From CAZFQG01 sp964520785 (GTDB lineage Bacteria; Planctomycetota; Planctomycetia; Pirellulales; Thermoguttaceae): 14,701 nucleotides of DNA. The stretch spans positions 1 through 14,701 of the forward strand of contig CAZFQG010000165.1 of the NCBI GenBank assembly GCA_964520785.1, written 5' to 3'. The position numbers were made by a program, and so were the translations under genes. Shown here piece after piece: positions 1 to 6,912 of the stretch. Position 1 is the first letter of the stretch; the number at the start of each line of letters is the position of its first letter. The notes under the pieces were generated by a model, which saw nothing but the letters and a program-made list of their open reading frames with translations, made no database searches and was not told where the DNA came from.

Positions 1-1
1 G

Positions 2-1135
2 TTCTTGTCTTGCATTCCGGATGCCAGGTTTCCATGGATTGAACGTGAGCGGTTGAACAGGTTGCTCCCCACCTTGAAGGGATTGCATTTTATCCCTCCG
101 GGTAAAGACATTACCGCCACCCTGAACTTGGGGGTCCTACGAGAACTGTGGCGCAGGCCTCTTGATTTGGCGGTAATTGCCGGTTGGGGAAACCCCACAT
201 GCCTGCTCGCGGCGCTGATCTGCCTGTTTCGGCGGATTCCGTTCATGCTGCGCGCGGACAAACGGCTGGACCCCGCGCCCGCCAAGCGATGGCGTGCGTC
301 GTCGCGTCTTCTGGTTCTGCCGATTATCCGCAGAAGCGCCGCCTGTCTGGGAATATCCAAGCCGGCGACGACATTTTTCACCCACGTTGGCGTTCCGAAG
401 GAAAGGGTGTTCTTGGTCCCATGCCTTTCCCACTTGGACGAGTACCGGCAGGCATTTCTCGCGGTGTCCGAGGCGACGGTGGATATCCGCTCCGAGCTGG
501 ATACCCCGCCCGGGGCATGCGTCGGCATCTACGCGGGCCGGTTGGAAAAAGTCAAAGGTGTCGATATCCTGTTGGAAGGCTTGCGGGGGGTGCAACCCCA
601 AGAGCGTCCCTTTTTATGGATTGCCGGTGATGGTTCGCGGAGGGCCTCCCTGGAACATTTCGCGAAGACGCACGCGCTTCCGGTTCGGTTCTTGGGGTTT
701 CAGCGGAATGATAGGCTACCCTTATATTACCGGTCCGCCGATTTCCTGGCGTTGCCGTCGCGCCACGAACAATGGGGGATCGTGGTGGCCGAGGCGATGT
801 CGTGCGGTCTGCCGGTCGTTTTGTCGGAGTACGTCGGGGCGCGCTTCGACCTGCTACGAGAAGGGACGAACGGATTCGTTGTCAAGGGGAATGATCCGGC
901 CGAGTGGAGTCAGGTTCTTCGCCGTTGCGCGGCCGAACGCGACCGGCTGGCACGGTTGGGCCGGTCCGCCCTTGAAACGACCTCGGAATACGGCAAGGAA
1001 GCGAGCGTACGGGAATTCCTCGCCGCGGTGGAAACCGTTTTTCCAATTACCCCACCCCGCCGAGAGGACGACGAATCGCATCCGGGCCGACGGCTCGGGG
1101 CGAATGGAAGAGAATCCGCGGTCAGCCGCGGGTAG
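2..1135 (+). CDS. GT4-family glycosyltransferase, 5'-truncated by window edge
   Basis: This is a retaining, nucleotide-sugar-dependent glycosyltransferase of GT family 4 (GT-B fold), expected at the inner face of the membrane adding a sugar to a lipid-linked oligosaccharide. The reading frame is open to the left edge and the usual N-terminal MxILxV-type first strand is missing, so the gene starts upstream; the TTG at 5 is not a credible start. Numbered from that TTG, the acceptor half runs to about residue 165 and the donor-binding half follows. It carries the GxYAGRLEKVKGVDILL strand near 175-190 (the R and K that contact the donor phosphates), GDGSRR near 208, and the EX7E motif E255/E263 in the stretch RHEQWGIVVAEAMSCGLPVV. 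The tail after about 345 is basic and poorly conserved in type. The gene ends 102 bases before the polymerase-like gene. Family assignment is firm; donor, acceptor and linkage cannot be told. Confidence 0.88.
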   Translation, partial: FLSCIPDARFPWIERERLNRLLPTLKGLHFIPPGKDITATLNLGVLRELWRRPLDLAVIAGWGNPTCLLAALICLFRRIPFMLRADKRLDPAPAKRWRASSRLLVLPIIRRSAACLGISKPATTFFTHVGVPKERVFLVPCLSHLDEYRQAFLAVSEATVDIRSELDTPPGACVGIYAGRLEKVKGVDILLEGLRGVQPQERPFLWIAGDGSRRASLEHFAKTHALPVRFLGFQRNDRLPLYYRSADFLALPSRHEQWGIVVAEAMSCGLPVVLSEYVGARFDLLREGTNGFVVKGNDPAEWSQVLRRCAAERDRLARLGRSALETTSEYGKEASVREFLAAVETVFPITPPRREDDESHPGRRLGANGRESAVSRG

Positions 1136-1142
1136 TGCCGAT

Positions 1143-1178
1143 TGAAAGGCGCAAACCGCCGAGCCGGCGGCGCTTTCA
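1143..1178 (+). other. Strong intergenic hairpin after the first glycosyltransferase
   Basis: An inverted repeat lies 7 bases after the stop codon. The outer arm TGAAAG-(G)-CG (1143-1151, one bulged G) pairs with CGCTTTCA (1171-1178). After a small CAAA bulge, CCGCC (1156-1160) pairs with GGCGG (1166-1170) around a GAGCC loop. It is the only notable structure in the 102-base gap 1136-1237. No T-run follows, so it is not a textbook intrinsic terminator; it may be a 3'-end stabiliser, an attenuator or a Rho-dependent 3' end. The structure is seen in the sequence; the role is inferred. Confidence 0.5.
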
Positions 1179-1237
1179 TCGGCGGCTTTAGGAATCCGCG
1201 AACGTACATGACGCGACTTTGAAGGAAATTCAGCTCC

Positions 1238-2575
1238 ATGAGCGGCACCTCAACCAACATGACGCCCCTGGACTACCGTTACCTCCCGGTGGCGACGAGC
1301 CGCCCCGCCTCCAGGAGTACGCGGGCCAGCCTGATAACCATCTTTTTTCTCGCGGGTATCTCGGTCTCGTTGCCGTACGTGCGGCCCAACTTGGATACCG
1401 TCCGGTGGGTGATGCTCTGCACGGTCATCCTGTCTTGGCTGATCTTCAACGTCAAGTACCTCTTCCAACCGGCGCTCCCGCGATGGCTGATCGTCTATCT
1501 GGCTCTGTATGTTACGATGTGCATGGCCTCGTCGCTGTGGTCCGCGAACCCCGTATACACGCTGACCCGGGGAATCTCGCTGGCGCTTTTGTTCGTATTT
1601 CTTTCGGTATTCGCCACGATCGTGCGGCGGTACCGATGTGAATCGGTCGCCTGCACCTGCATCGCCTTGTACGGGACGCTGCTGCTGTTACCCGGCTTGG
1701 TCTTGGAACGTGCGGGGGTGGGGACCGTGCCGTGGACCTACTATCCGATTTATCTCGGAACACGCTACGCGGGCATCCTGTGGAATCCGAATCAGATCGC
1801 GGTTACCGTCGTCACGATGTTCCCCGTCCTGTTCGCCCTGTGGTGGAAGGGAAAGGTCCGGCGGTTATGGGCGATTCCGGCCATGGTCGTGTTCGTCGTA
1901 TCGCTGCTGCTGTGCGGCTCTCGCGCAGGATTCGTCGGTTTTCTCGTCGGTCTGTTTGCATTCTTCGCGGTCAACTACCGGCTGAAATGGTTCGTGCCGG
2001 GCGCGGCGGCCGTATTGTTGGTCGGGTGGACCAGTCTGGAAGCGAGTCCCGCGCTGAAGACCAAGGTGGAGCAATTCATCTTCCGAAGCGAACACGTCCG
2101 GATGGAAGATGTCTCCGTCGCGGAAGCCAGCAAGAATAGAATGCTCGTGTGGACCCCGGTTCTTCAGCAAATACGGCAGAGACCCTTCTTCGGGTGGGGA
2201 TTCGCGATGGGAGGCGCCCAGCTTCACAGGAGAGAAGTCCAGGCGCACAACTCCTATCTCCAGGTGGCACAAGAACTCGGGTTGTTCGGACTGGCATTCT
2301 TCATGGTCTTGGTCTTGGCGCTGCTGTACGCTCTATTCAAGCTGGTAATCCTCCATGCTCCCGTCCCGGATCGCGTTCTCTATTCCGGTTTCGCGGGCGT
2401 GGTCGCCGGTGGTCTCGTGAACGCGTTTTTCGAAAGCTGGCTTTTCTCCGTTGGTAATTTGGGCGCGATGCCGTTTTGGGCTTGTGCTTTCCTGGTTCTG
2501 TCCGTGAACCGGACGGATTCTCATGGACGGCCCTTGAAACAAGAGACGAAGAAGAAAACCGGTAGACCGGCTTGA
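1238..2575 (+). CDS. O-antigen ligase/polymerase-type (Wzy/WaaL-like) multi-pass membrane protein
   Basis: A 445-residue inner-membrane protein of the O-antigen ligase (Wzy_C) superfamily. It should polymerise undecaprenyl-linked repeat units in the periplasm or transfer the finished glycan to an acceptor. About a dozen hydrophobic segments are visible, the first near residues 31-48 and the last near 405-430. A long polar periplasmic loop lies at roughly 262-340, as is typical. The family hallmark is the segment WGFAMGG...AHNSYLQVAQELGLFGL, with the conserved H337-N338; R229 sits in CGSRAGFVGF, another position usually conserved. The LWNPNQIA stretch near 178 also fits. The ATG at 1238 is preceded by GAAGGA at 1221-1226 (11 bases away). 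The neighbouring glycosyltransferases favour polymerase (Wzy) over ligase, but sequence alone does not separate the two. Confidence 0.88.
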   Translation: MSGTSTNMTPLDYRYLPVATSRPASRSTRASLITIFFLAGISVSLPYVRPNLDTVRWVMLCTVILSWLIFNVKYLFQPALPRWLIVYLALYVTMCMASSLWSANPVYTLTRGISLALLFVFLSVFATIVRRYRCESVACTCIALYGTLLLLPGLVLERAGVGTVPWTYYPIYLGTRYAGILWNPNQIAVTVVTMFPVLFALWWKGKVRRLWAIPAMVVFVVSLLLCGSRAGFVGFLVGLFAFFAVNYRLKWFVPGAAAVLLVGWTSLEASPALKTKVEQFIFRSEHVRMEDVSVAEASKNRMLVWTPVLQQIRQRPFFGWGFAMGGAQLHRREVQAHNSYLQVAQELGLFGLAFFMVLVLALLYALFKLVILHAPVPDRVLYSGFAGVVAGGLVNAFFESWLFSVGNLGAMPFWACAFLVLSVNRTDSHGRPLKQETKKKTGRPA

Positions 2576-2655
2576 GAGCGTATGCCTCCGACTTGGGTTG
2601 GAACATCGAATCCGATTCATTCTCTCTTACTCAACCAGAAAACATTAACTCCACC

Positions 2656-3921
2656 ATGAAGATACTCCACGTCATTCCTGGCATCGACCCGCGGTCCGGA
2701 GGCCCGCAATATGCGCTGCGCAGGCTTGTCGAAGGGCAAATCGGCCAGGGGCACTCGGTATCCGTTCTGACCACCAGTTTCCAGTCCGGACGTCCGAAGG
2801 CGGAAGACGAGGATTTTCTCGCCCGTGTCAGGAGTGAGTCCGCCTTCGCCGGGGCGAATCTCGTGATAACTCCTTCGTGGCGGGGCCGCCGGGGCGTGTT
2901 CCGTAGTCTGCGGTTTACTCCGCGCGGGGCAAGCTGCTTCCGGAATTTGGTGAAGAATCCGGCCACGTGTCCCGACGTGATTCACTTTCACGAGATATTC
3001 TCTCACCTGCTGGCCACGAGTGGCGCGAATGCGCGCCGGTACGGGATCCCCTACGTAATCACGCCCCACGGCAGCCTGGACGAGGTGTGCTACCGAACCG
3101 GGCACACGATGCTGAAGAGGATATTCGCGGCGATCTGGTTAAGGGACAGCCTAAGGTACTCGTCGTTCCTTCACGTGACTTCCGAGTTTGAGGCCGCGCA
3201 GGTGTCGCATTTGAGCAAATGGATTTCCGAAGCGTCGATTCGGATCATCCCTCTTGGCGCCGATCTGCCTCAATACGATTCGGATTTCGCCCGGAACGAG
3301 TTTAGGAAGGCATTTCCACAACTCAACGGGCGGCGTTTCATCTTCCACCTGGCGCGAATTCACCAGATTAAGCGCCTTGAAATTCTCGTTCGTGCATTGG
3401 CGAGGCTCCCCGAGGATTGCCAGGACGTGCTGCTGGCGGTCGCGGGCCAGGATTCGGGCCATCTGTCCGCCGTCAGAAAAGTCATCGACGAATGCGCGCT
3501 CGCCGACAGAGTGCTTTTTCTCGGATTCGTCAGCGGGGCGGCGAAACAGGGAGCGTTCGAGGCGGCTGCCGCTTTTGCGCTGCCGTCGCGCCACGAGAAT
3601 CACGGCGTCTCGGTTTTGGAGGCGCTTATCCACGGCGTACCCGTTGTGGTCACCCCCCAAGTCGCCAGCCAGAAATATGTGCAAGAGACGGGTTGCGGCT
3701 CGATCGTGGAAGGAACTCCCGAGGCCTTCGCGACGGCCCTGACGGACATTTTGAGGCATCCACAAGGAGGTGCGTCCCGCCATGCGATCGATACGATTAC
3801 GAAGCTCCTCTCTTGGGATCGAGTCCTGAAGGATATCGACGAACTGTACCGGGAAATGCTGGCGATGCGGGATTCGGACCGCGCGCGGTGCGAAGCTCGT
3901 CCGTGCAACCCGGTGGAATGA
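2656..3921 (+). CDS. GT4-family glycosyltransferase (tandem paralogue 1)
   Basis: A 421-residue GT4 glycosyltransferase with a complete two-domain GT-B layout. It begins MKILHVIPGIDPRSGGPQ (acceptor domain with the glycine-rich loop). It then has HFHEIFSHLL and ITPHGSLDEVC around 105-140, the strand HLARIHQIKRLEILV near 235-250 with the R and K donor-phosphate contacts, and EX7E as E314/E322 in RHENHGVSVLEALIHGVPVV. The ATG at 2656 is chosen over an in-frame TTG at 2572, which overlaps the previous stop, because the next gene, a clear paralogue, starts at the equivalent residue. Neither start has a recognisable Shine-Dalgarno sequence; the 80 bases before the ATG look non-coding and pyrimidine-rich. 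The gene lies 80 bases after the polymerase-like gene and 19 bases before its paralogue, presumably co-transcribed. Sugar specificity is unknown. Confidence 0.9.
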   Translation: MKILHVIPGIDPRSGGPQYALRRLVEGQIGQGHSVSVLTTSFQSGRPKAEDEDFLARVRSESAFAGANLVITPSWRGRRGVFRSLRFTPRGASCFRNLVKNPATCPDVIHFHEIFSHLLATSGANARRYGIPYVITPHGSLDEVCYRTGHTMLKRIFAAIWLRDSLRYSSFLHVTSEFEAAQVSHLSKWISEASIRIIPLGADLPQYDSDFARNEFRKAFPQLNGRRFIFHLARIHQIKRLEILVRALARLPEDCQDVLLAVAGQDSGHLSAVRKVIDECALADRVLFLGFVSGAAKQGAFEAAAAFALPSRHENHGVSVLEALIHGVPVVVTPQVASQKYVQETGCGSIVEGTPEAFATALTDILRHPQGGASRHAIDTITKLLSWDRVLKDIDELYREMLAMRDSDRARCEARPCNPVE

Positions 3922-3940
3922 AGGAACAAACAGACCCGGC

Positions 3941-5164
3941 ATGAGAGTCTTGCACGTAATACGCTCCCTCGATCCGAAATGCGGCGGTCCGCCCGGCGCA
4001 ATAAGGAGTATTGTCCCCGGACAGGTCCGTCGGGGTCACGAAGTATCCATTCTGACGACGACGATCCGACACCGAGAAACGAATCACCTTCCACTGTCCG
4101 AGTTCGAGGAATCAATCCGTGGTGAATCGGTTTTCGAAGGGGTGAATCTTTGCATCGCGCGCGCCTACGAAGGATATGGCCCGGCCCGCGCGTTCGCCTA
4201 CGCGCCGGAGGGGATTCGCTGGTTCCTTCGACGGCTCCAAGAACCCGCCGGCAAGTTCGACGTCATTCATTTGCACGAAGTCTTCAGCTATTTACACGCG
4301 ATGATTCCGGGGCTTGCTCGCCGGAATTCGATCCCGTACATCTTTCGGCCCGCCGGAGGGCTCGATAAGATGTGTTTTAATCGGGGTCACCGCCTGCTGA
4401 AGAAGGCATTCTCGTATTGTTGGCTGAAACAGGGGATTCAGGGAGCCGCCTTCGTTCACGTCACCTCGCTGCTCGAAGCGCAGCAAATCGGCCACCTTTC
4501 CGGTTGGGTCGATGCGGACCGAGTTCGTCTGATCCCTTTCGGTTTTCAGCCGGACTGCGCGCGGGACAAGAACTCCCTCGACAGGTTTCTGGCCCGGTTC
4601 CCGGAACTGAACGGACGACGTATCATCCTCCATACCGCCAGGATCCATGCAATCAAGCGATTAGATTGGGTGGTCGAGGCTATCTCGCTCCTCCCTCGGG
4701 AGTTCTCGGACGTGGTGTTGCTCGTTGCCGGCAGCGACAGCGGATATCGGTCCGTCGTCGAACGCGCGATCCGCAATTGCGGACTAGAAGGCCGCGTCGT
4801 CTTCGCCGGATTTCTCTCCGATGAACTCAAAGAGGGCGCTTTCGAAGCGTCCAGCGTGTTCGTCATGCCTTCGGTCCACGAGAACTATGGTTTCGCGGTC
4901 GTCGAGGCGCTCGCGCACGGCGTTCCTTCCGTCGTCACGCGCGGAGTCGCCAGCAGCGTTTACGTTCGCGATTCGGGGGCGGGTTTCGTGGTCGACGATT
5001 CTCCAACCGCCATCGCGGAAGGCCTCCGGGAGGCACTTTCGACTAACCTTGATGAAGTGGGCCGGAAGGCGCAGGAGTTCGTTCGACAACACCTTTCCCA
5101 GGAAAGTTGCCTGGATGCGATTGACGGTATGTACCGCGACTCTCTCGGGAACGCGACGCCGTAA
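3941..5164 (+). CDS. GT4-family glycosyltransferase (tandem paralogue 2)
   Basis: A 407-residue GT4 glycosyltransferase that lines up with the preceding gene over nearly its whole length. Shared features include the start MRVLHVIRSLDPKCGGPP, HLHEVFSYLHA, the PAGGLDKMC...GHRLLKKAF block, HVTSLLEAQQIGHLSGW, HTARIHAIKRLDWVV, and EX7E at E314/E322 (HENYGFAVVEALAHGVPSVV). The EX7E residues fall at the same numbers as in the neighbour, so there are no net indels up to that point. The two are most simply an old tandem duplication, now clearly divergent. Their acceptor-side regions (about 45-95) differ most, which suggests different acceptors (inference). The ATG lies 19 bases after the previous stop; a weak AAGGA at 3921-3925 is 15 bases upstream. 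Catalytically complete by eye; donor and linkage unknown. Confidence 0.9.
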   Translation: MRVLHVIRSLDPKCGGPPGAIRSIVPGQVRRGHEVSILTTTIRHRETNHLPLSEFEESIRGESVFEGVNLCIARAYEGYGPARAFAYAPEGIRWFLRRLQEPAGKFDVIHLHEVFSYLHAMIPGLARRNSIPYIFRPAGGLDKMCFNRGHRLLKKAFSYCWLKQGIQGAAFVHVTSLLEAQQIGHLSGWVDADRVRLIPFGFQPDCARDKNSLDRFLARFPELNGRRIILHTARIHAIKRLDWVVEAISLLPREFSDVVLLVAGSDSGYRSVVERAIRNCGLEGRVVFAGFLSDELKEGAFEASSVFVMPSVHENYGFAVVEALAHGVPSVVTRGVASSVYVRDSGAGFVVDDSPTAIAEGLREALSTNLDEVGRKAQEFVRQHLSQESCLDAIDGMYRDSLGNATP

Positions 5165-5411
5165 TTCGAACTACCATGTATCGCGGAGATGTCCCCACAA
5201 ATAACGCACATGCTAACGGAATAGCCCAAAGCCGTGGATTCGGAGGCGTCGCGATTCGTTCGAATGGTGTTTCCGCCCGCAAGGTACGCACGATTCCTCC
5301 AGTCGATTGGGTGATGAGTCCGCCGCGAAATCGGAGGAGACCATTTTCCGCGCATCCATCACAGGGATATCGATTTATCCGTAACGCCGTTTGATTTGAA
5401 CGCCCACCGGA
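5165..5411. other. Non-coding gap of 247 bases before the CapK-like gene
   Basis: I see no convincing gene here. A 72-codon open frame on the + strand (5176-5394) has no family-like motif and no ribosome site. There is a short palindrome at 5254-5265 (ATTCG-TT-CGAAT) but no stem followed by a T-run. No clean -35/-10 pair is evident, although an AT-richer patch (about 5361-5395) sits just upstream of the next start. The gap may hold a promoter of a type I cannot recognise, or be a scar of module exchange. Confidence 0.4.
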
Positions 5412-6788
5412 ATGTTTGCGATTCAGCGAAAGATATACGAGTCTCTTCCCCCCGTTTGCCAGGGTCCGCTTGCCTGGATACCTTTCCGCTATTTGGCCGG
5501 CAAGTCATATCGGATCATACTCGATCGATCCACGGGCGTGGAAACCGCGTCGCGCGAGGAGGTGCTCCGAATCAGCGAGCGCTGTCTGGGGCCGTTATTG
5601 CGATTCGCGGTCGAAGAGGTGCCTGCCTATCAACCATTCAAGGAGGCCGTAAAGAGGTACTCGCCACGCGAGGCTCTCAAGGCCTTTCCGATCATTTCCA
5701 AGGAAGTAATCCAGAACGATAAGGAGAGGTTCTTGCCGAGAAACCTGGCGAGTATACCCCACTATAGGGTCTCCACCGGGGGCACCTCGGGACGCCAGCT
5801 CGATTTCTATCACGACGATGATTCCCAGCGGATCGAACTGGCATTCATGCATCGCCAATGGAAACGCGTCGGCTACTCCCCGCGATCGTTGAAAGGCACC
5901 TTTCGCGGAGTTGATTTCAGACACGTGCGTCCCGAACGGCGGGTATTCTGGCAGCGCAACCCGGTTTACCGCGAATGGCAGTTCTCCCCCTTCCACATGA
6001 GCGAATCCACCCTGCCGTTCTATGCGAAGCATCTTCAAGACGTCCGGCCGCCTTTTCTGCACGGCTATCCTTCGGCAATCTCGACCTTGGCTCAATACGT
6101 CAAAGACCAGGGGCTTCCTCCCTCTTCTTTCGGCGTCAGGGCGGCTCTGCTCGCGTCGGAACCCGTTTTTCCCGAGCAACGGGAAATCATCGAAGCCGCC
6201 TTTGATTGCAGAGCGTTCTCTTGGTACGGGCACAGTGAACGGCTCGTCTTGGCCGGGGAATGCGAGAAGAATTCATCCTATCATCAAATTCCGGATTATG
6301 GATTTCTGGAAATGCTCGACGGGGAGGGAAATGCCGTCGAGGACGGAGAACTCGGCGAAATCGTCGGCACCACCTTCTGGAATCGTTCCTTCCCTCTAAT
6401 TCGATATCGAACGGGTGATTTCGCGAGGCGGCTTCATTGGCGATGCGAGTGCGGACGCAATCACGATCGATTCGATAACGTGCAGGGTCGTCGTGAAAAA
6501 GACTATCTAATCGGTCGCAGTGGCGCAAAAATCGTGGATACCGGCATGCATGGCGTCATTTTTCAGCATGTGGCGAGATACCAATGCTATCAAGATACGC
6601 CCGGCGCCATGCAATTGCGAATCATGCCCCTGCCGGGTTTCGTGTCGAAGGACGGAGAGAGAATTCTCACGGCCTATCGACGCAAGCTTCATGGCGAACT
6701 GGAGGTCGAGCTTGTCGTAGTCAAGGATATTCCACTGACGGAGCGGGGAAAGCTGGTGAGGATCGTACGGGATATTCCGGGAACTTGA
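5412..6788 (+). CDS. CapK/PaaK-like adenylate-forming enzyme (phenylacetate-CoA ligase family)
   Basis: A 458-residue member of the ANL superfamily subgroup that includes phenylacetate-CoA ligase, coenzyme F390 synthetase and capsule-locus CapK proteins. Such enzymes use ATP to form an acyl-adenylate from a carboxylic acid. Visible motifs are the P-loop-like STGGTSG at 121-127, WYGHSE at 271-276 (the adenine/aryl pocket region), YRTGDF with D336, and a C-terminal ERGKLVRIV with K447, the place of the catalytic lysine. The N-terminus (KIYESLPPVCQG) matches how CapK-type proteins begin, supporting the ATG at 5412, although there is no Shine-Dalgarno sequence (only GGA directly abutting it). In polysaccharide loci such proteins are thought to activate an acyl group for sugar decoration; that role here is inferred and the acid is unknown. 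G+C is lower than downstream: 29 of 60 bases in 6241-6300. Confidence 0.85.
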   Translation: MFAIQRKIYESLPPVCQGPLAWIPFRYLAGKSYRIILDRSTGVETASREEVLRISERCLGPLLRFAVEEVPAYQPFKEAVKRYSPREALKAFPIISKEVIQNDKERFLPRNLASIPHYRVSTGGTSGRQLDFYHDDDSQRIELAFMHRQWKRVGYSPRSLKGTFRGVDFRHVRPERRVFWQRNPVYREWQFSPFHMSESTLPFYAKHLQDVRPPFLHGYPSAISTLAQYVKDQGLPPSSFGVRAALLASEPVFPEQREIIEAAFDCRAFSWYGHSERLVLAGECEKNSSYHQIPDYGFLEMLDGEGNAVEDGELGEIVGTTFWNRSFPLIRYRTGDFARRLHWRCECGRNHDRFDNVQGRREKDYLIGRSGAKIVDTGMHGVIFQHVARYQCYQDTPGAMQLRIMPLPGFVSKDGERILTAYRRKLHGELEVELVVVKDIPLTERGKLVRIVRDIPGT

Positions 6789-6858
6789 CCTGCCCGGATT
6801 TCTCCGCGGACAACGTATATTTGCGAATACTCACCGTCCTATCGCCGAATCGTAACTC

Positions 6859-6890
6859 CGGCGGAGCGCTTATCGCCAACGGCTCCGCCG
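6859..6890 (+). other. Perfect 9-bp intergenic hairpin, terminator-like
   Basis: CGGCGGAGC (6859-6867) pairs perfectly with GCTCCGCCG (6882-6890) around a 14-base loop and is followed by only TTTCGAG. It lies in the 124-base gap (6789-6912) between the CapK-like gene and the oxidoreductase, ending 22 bases before the oxidoreductase ATG. It could be a weak terminator separating two transcription units, or a structure in the leader of the downstream mRNA. No convincing promoter is visible in the gap: TTGACC (6785-6790) and TATATT (6816-6821) are 25 bases apart, too far for a sigma-70 pair. Confidence 0.5.
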
Positions 6891-6912
6891 TTTCGAGCAG
6901 AACAAAAGCTTC

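Noticed and set aside
2572..2655. TTG start extending the first tandem glycosyltransferase by 28 residues
   Set aside because: The added residues precede the conserved first strand, have no counterpart in the paralogue, and no Shine-Dalgarno site precedes the TTG.
3151..3942. A 263-codon minus-strand open frame
   Set aside because: Entirely antisense to a glycosyltransferase with intact catalytic motifs; no family-like sequence.
5176..5394. A 72-codon + strand frame in the largest gap
   Set aside because: No ribosome site, no motif, and a composition rich in Arg, Pro and Ser; nothing supports translation.
5595..6233. A 212-codon minus-strand open frame
   Set aside because: Antisense to the CapK-like gene; composition and lack of motifs mark it as a shadow.
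6785..6821. TTGACC and TATATT as a promoter for the oxidoreductase
   Set aside because: The spacer is 25 bases, outside the range for a sigma-70 promoter.
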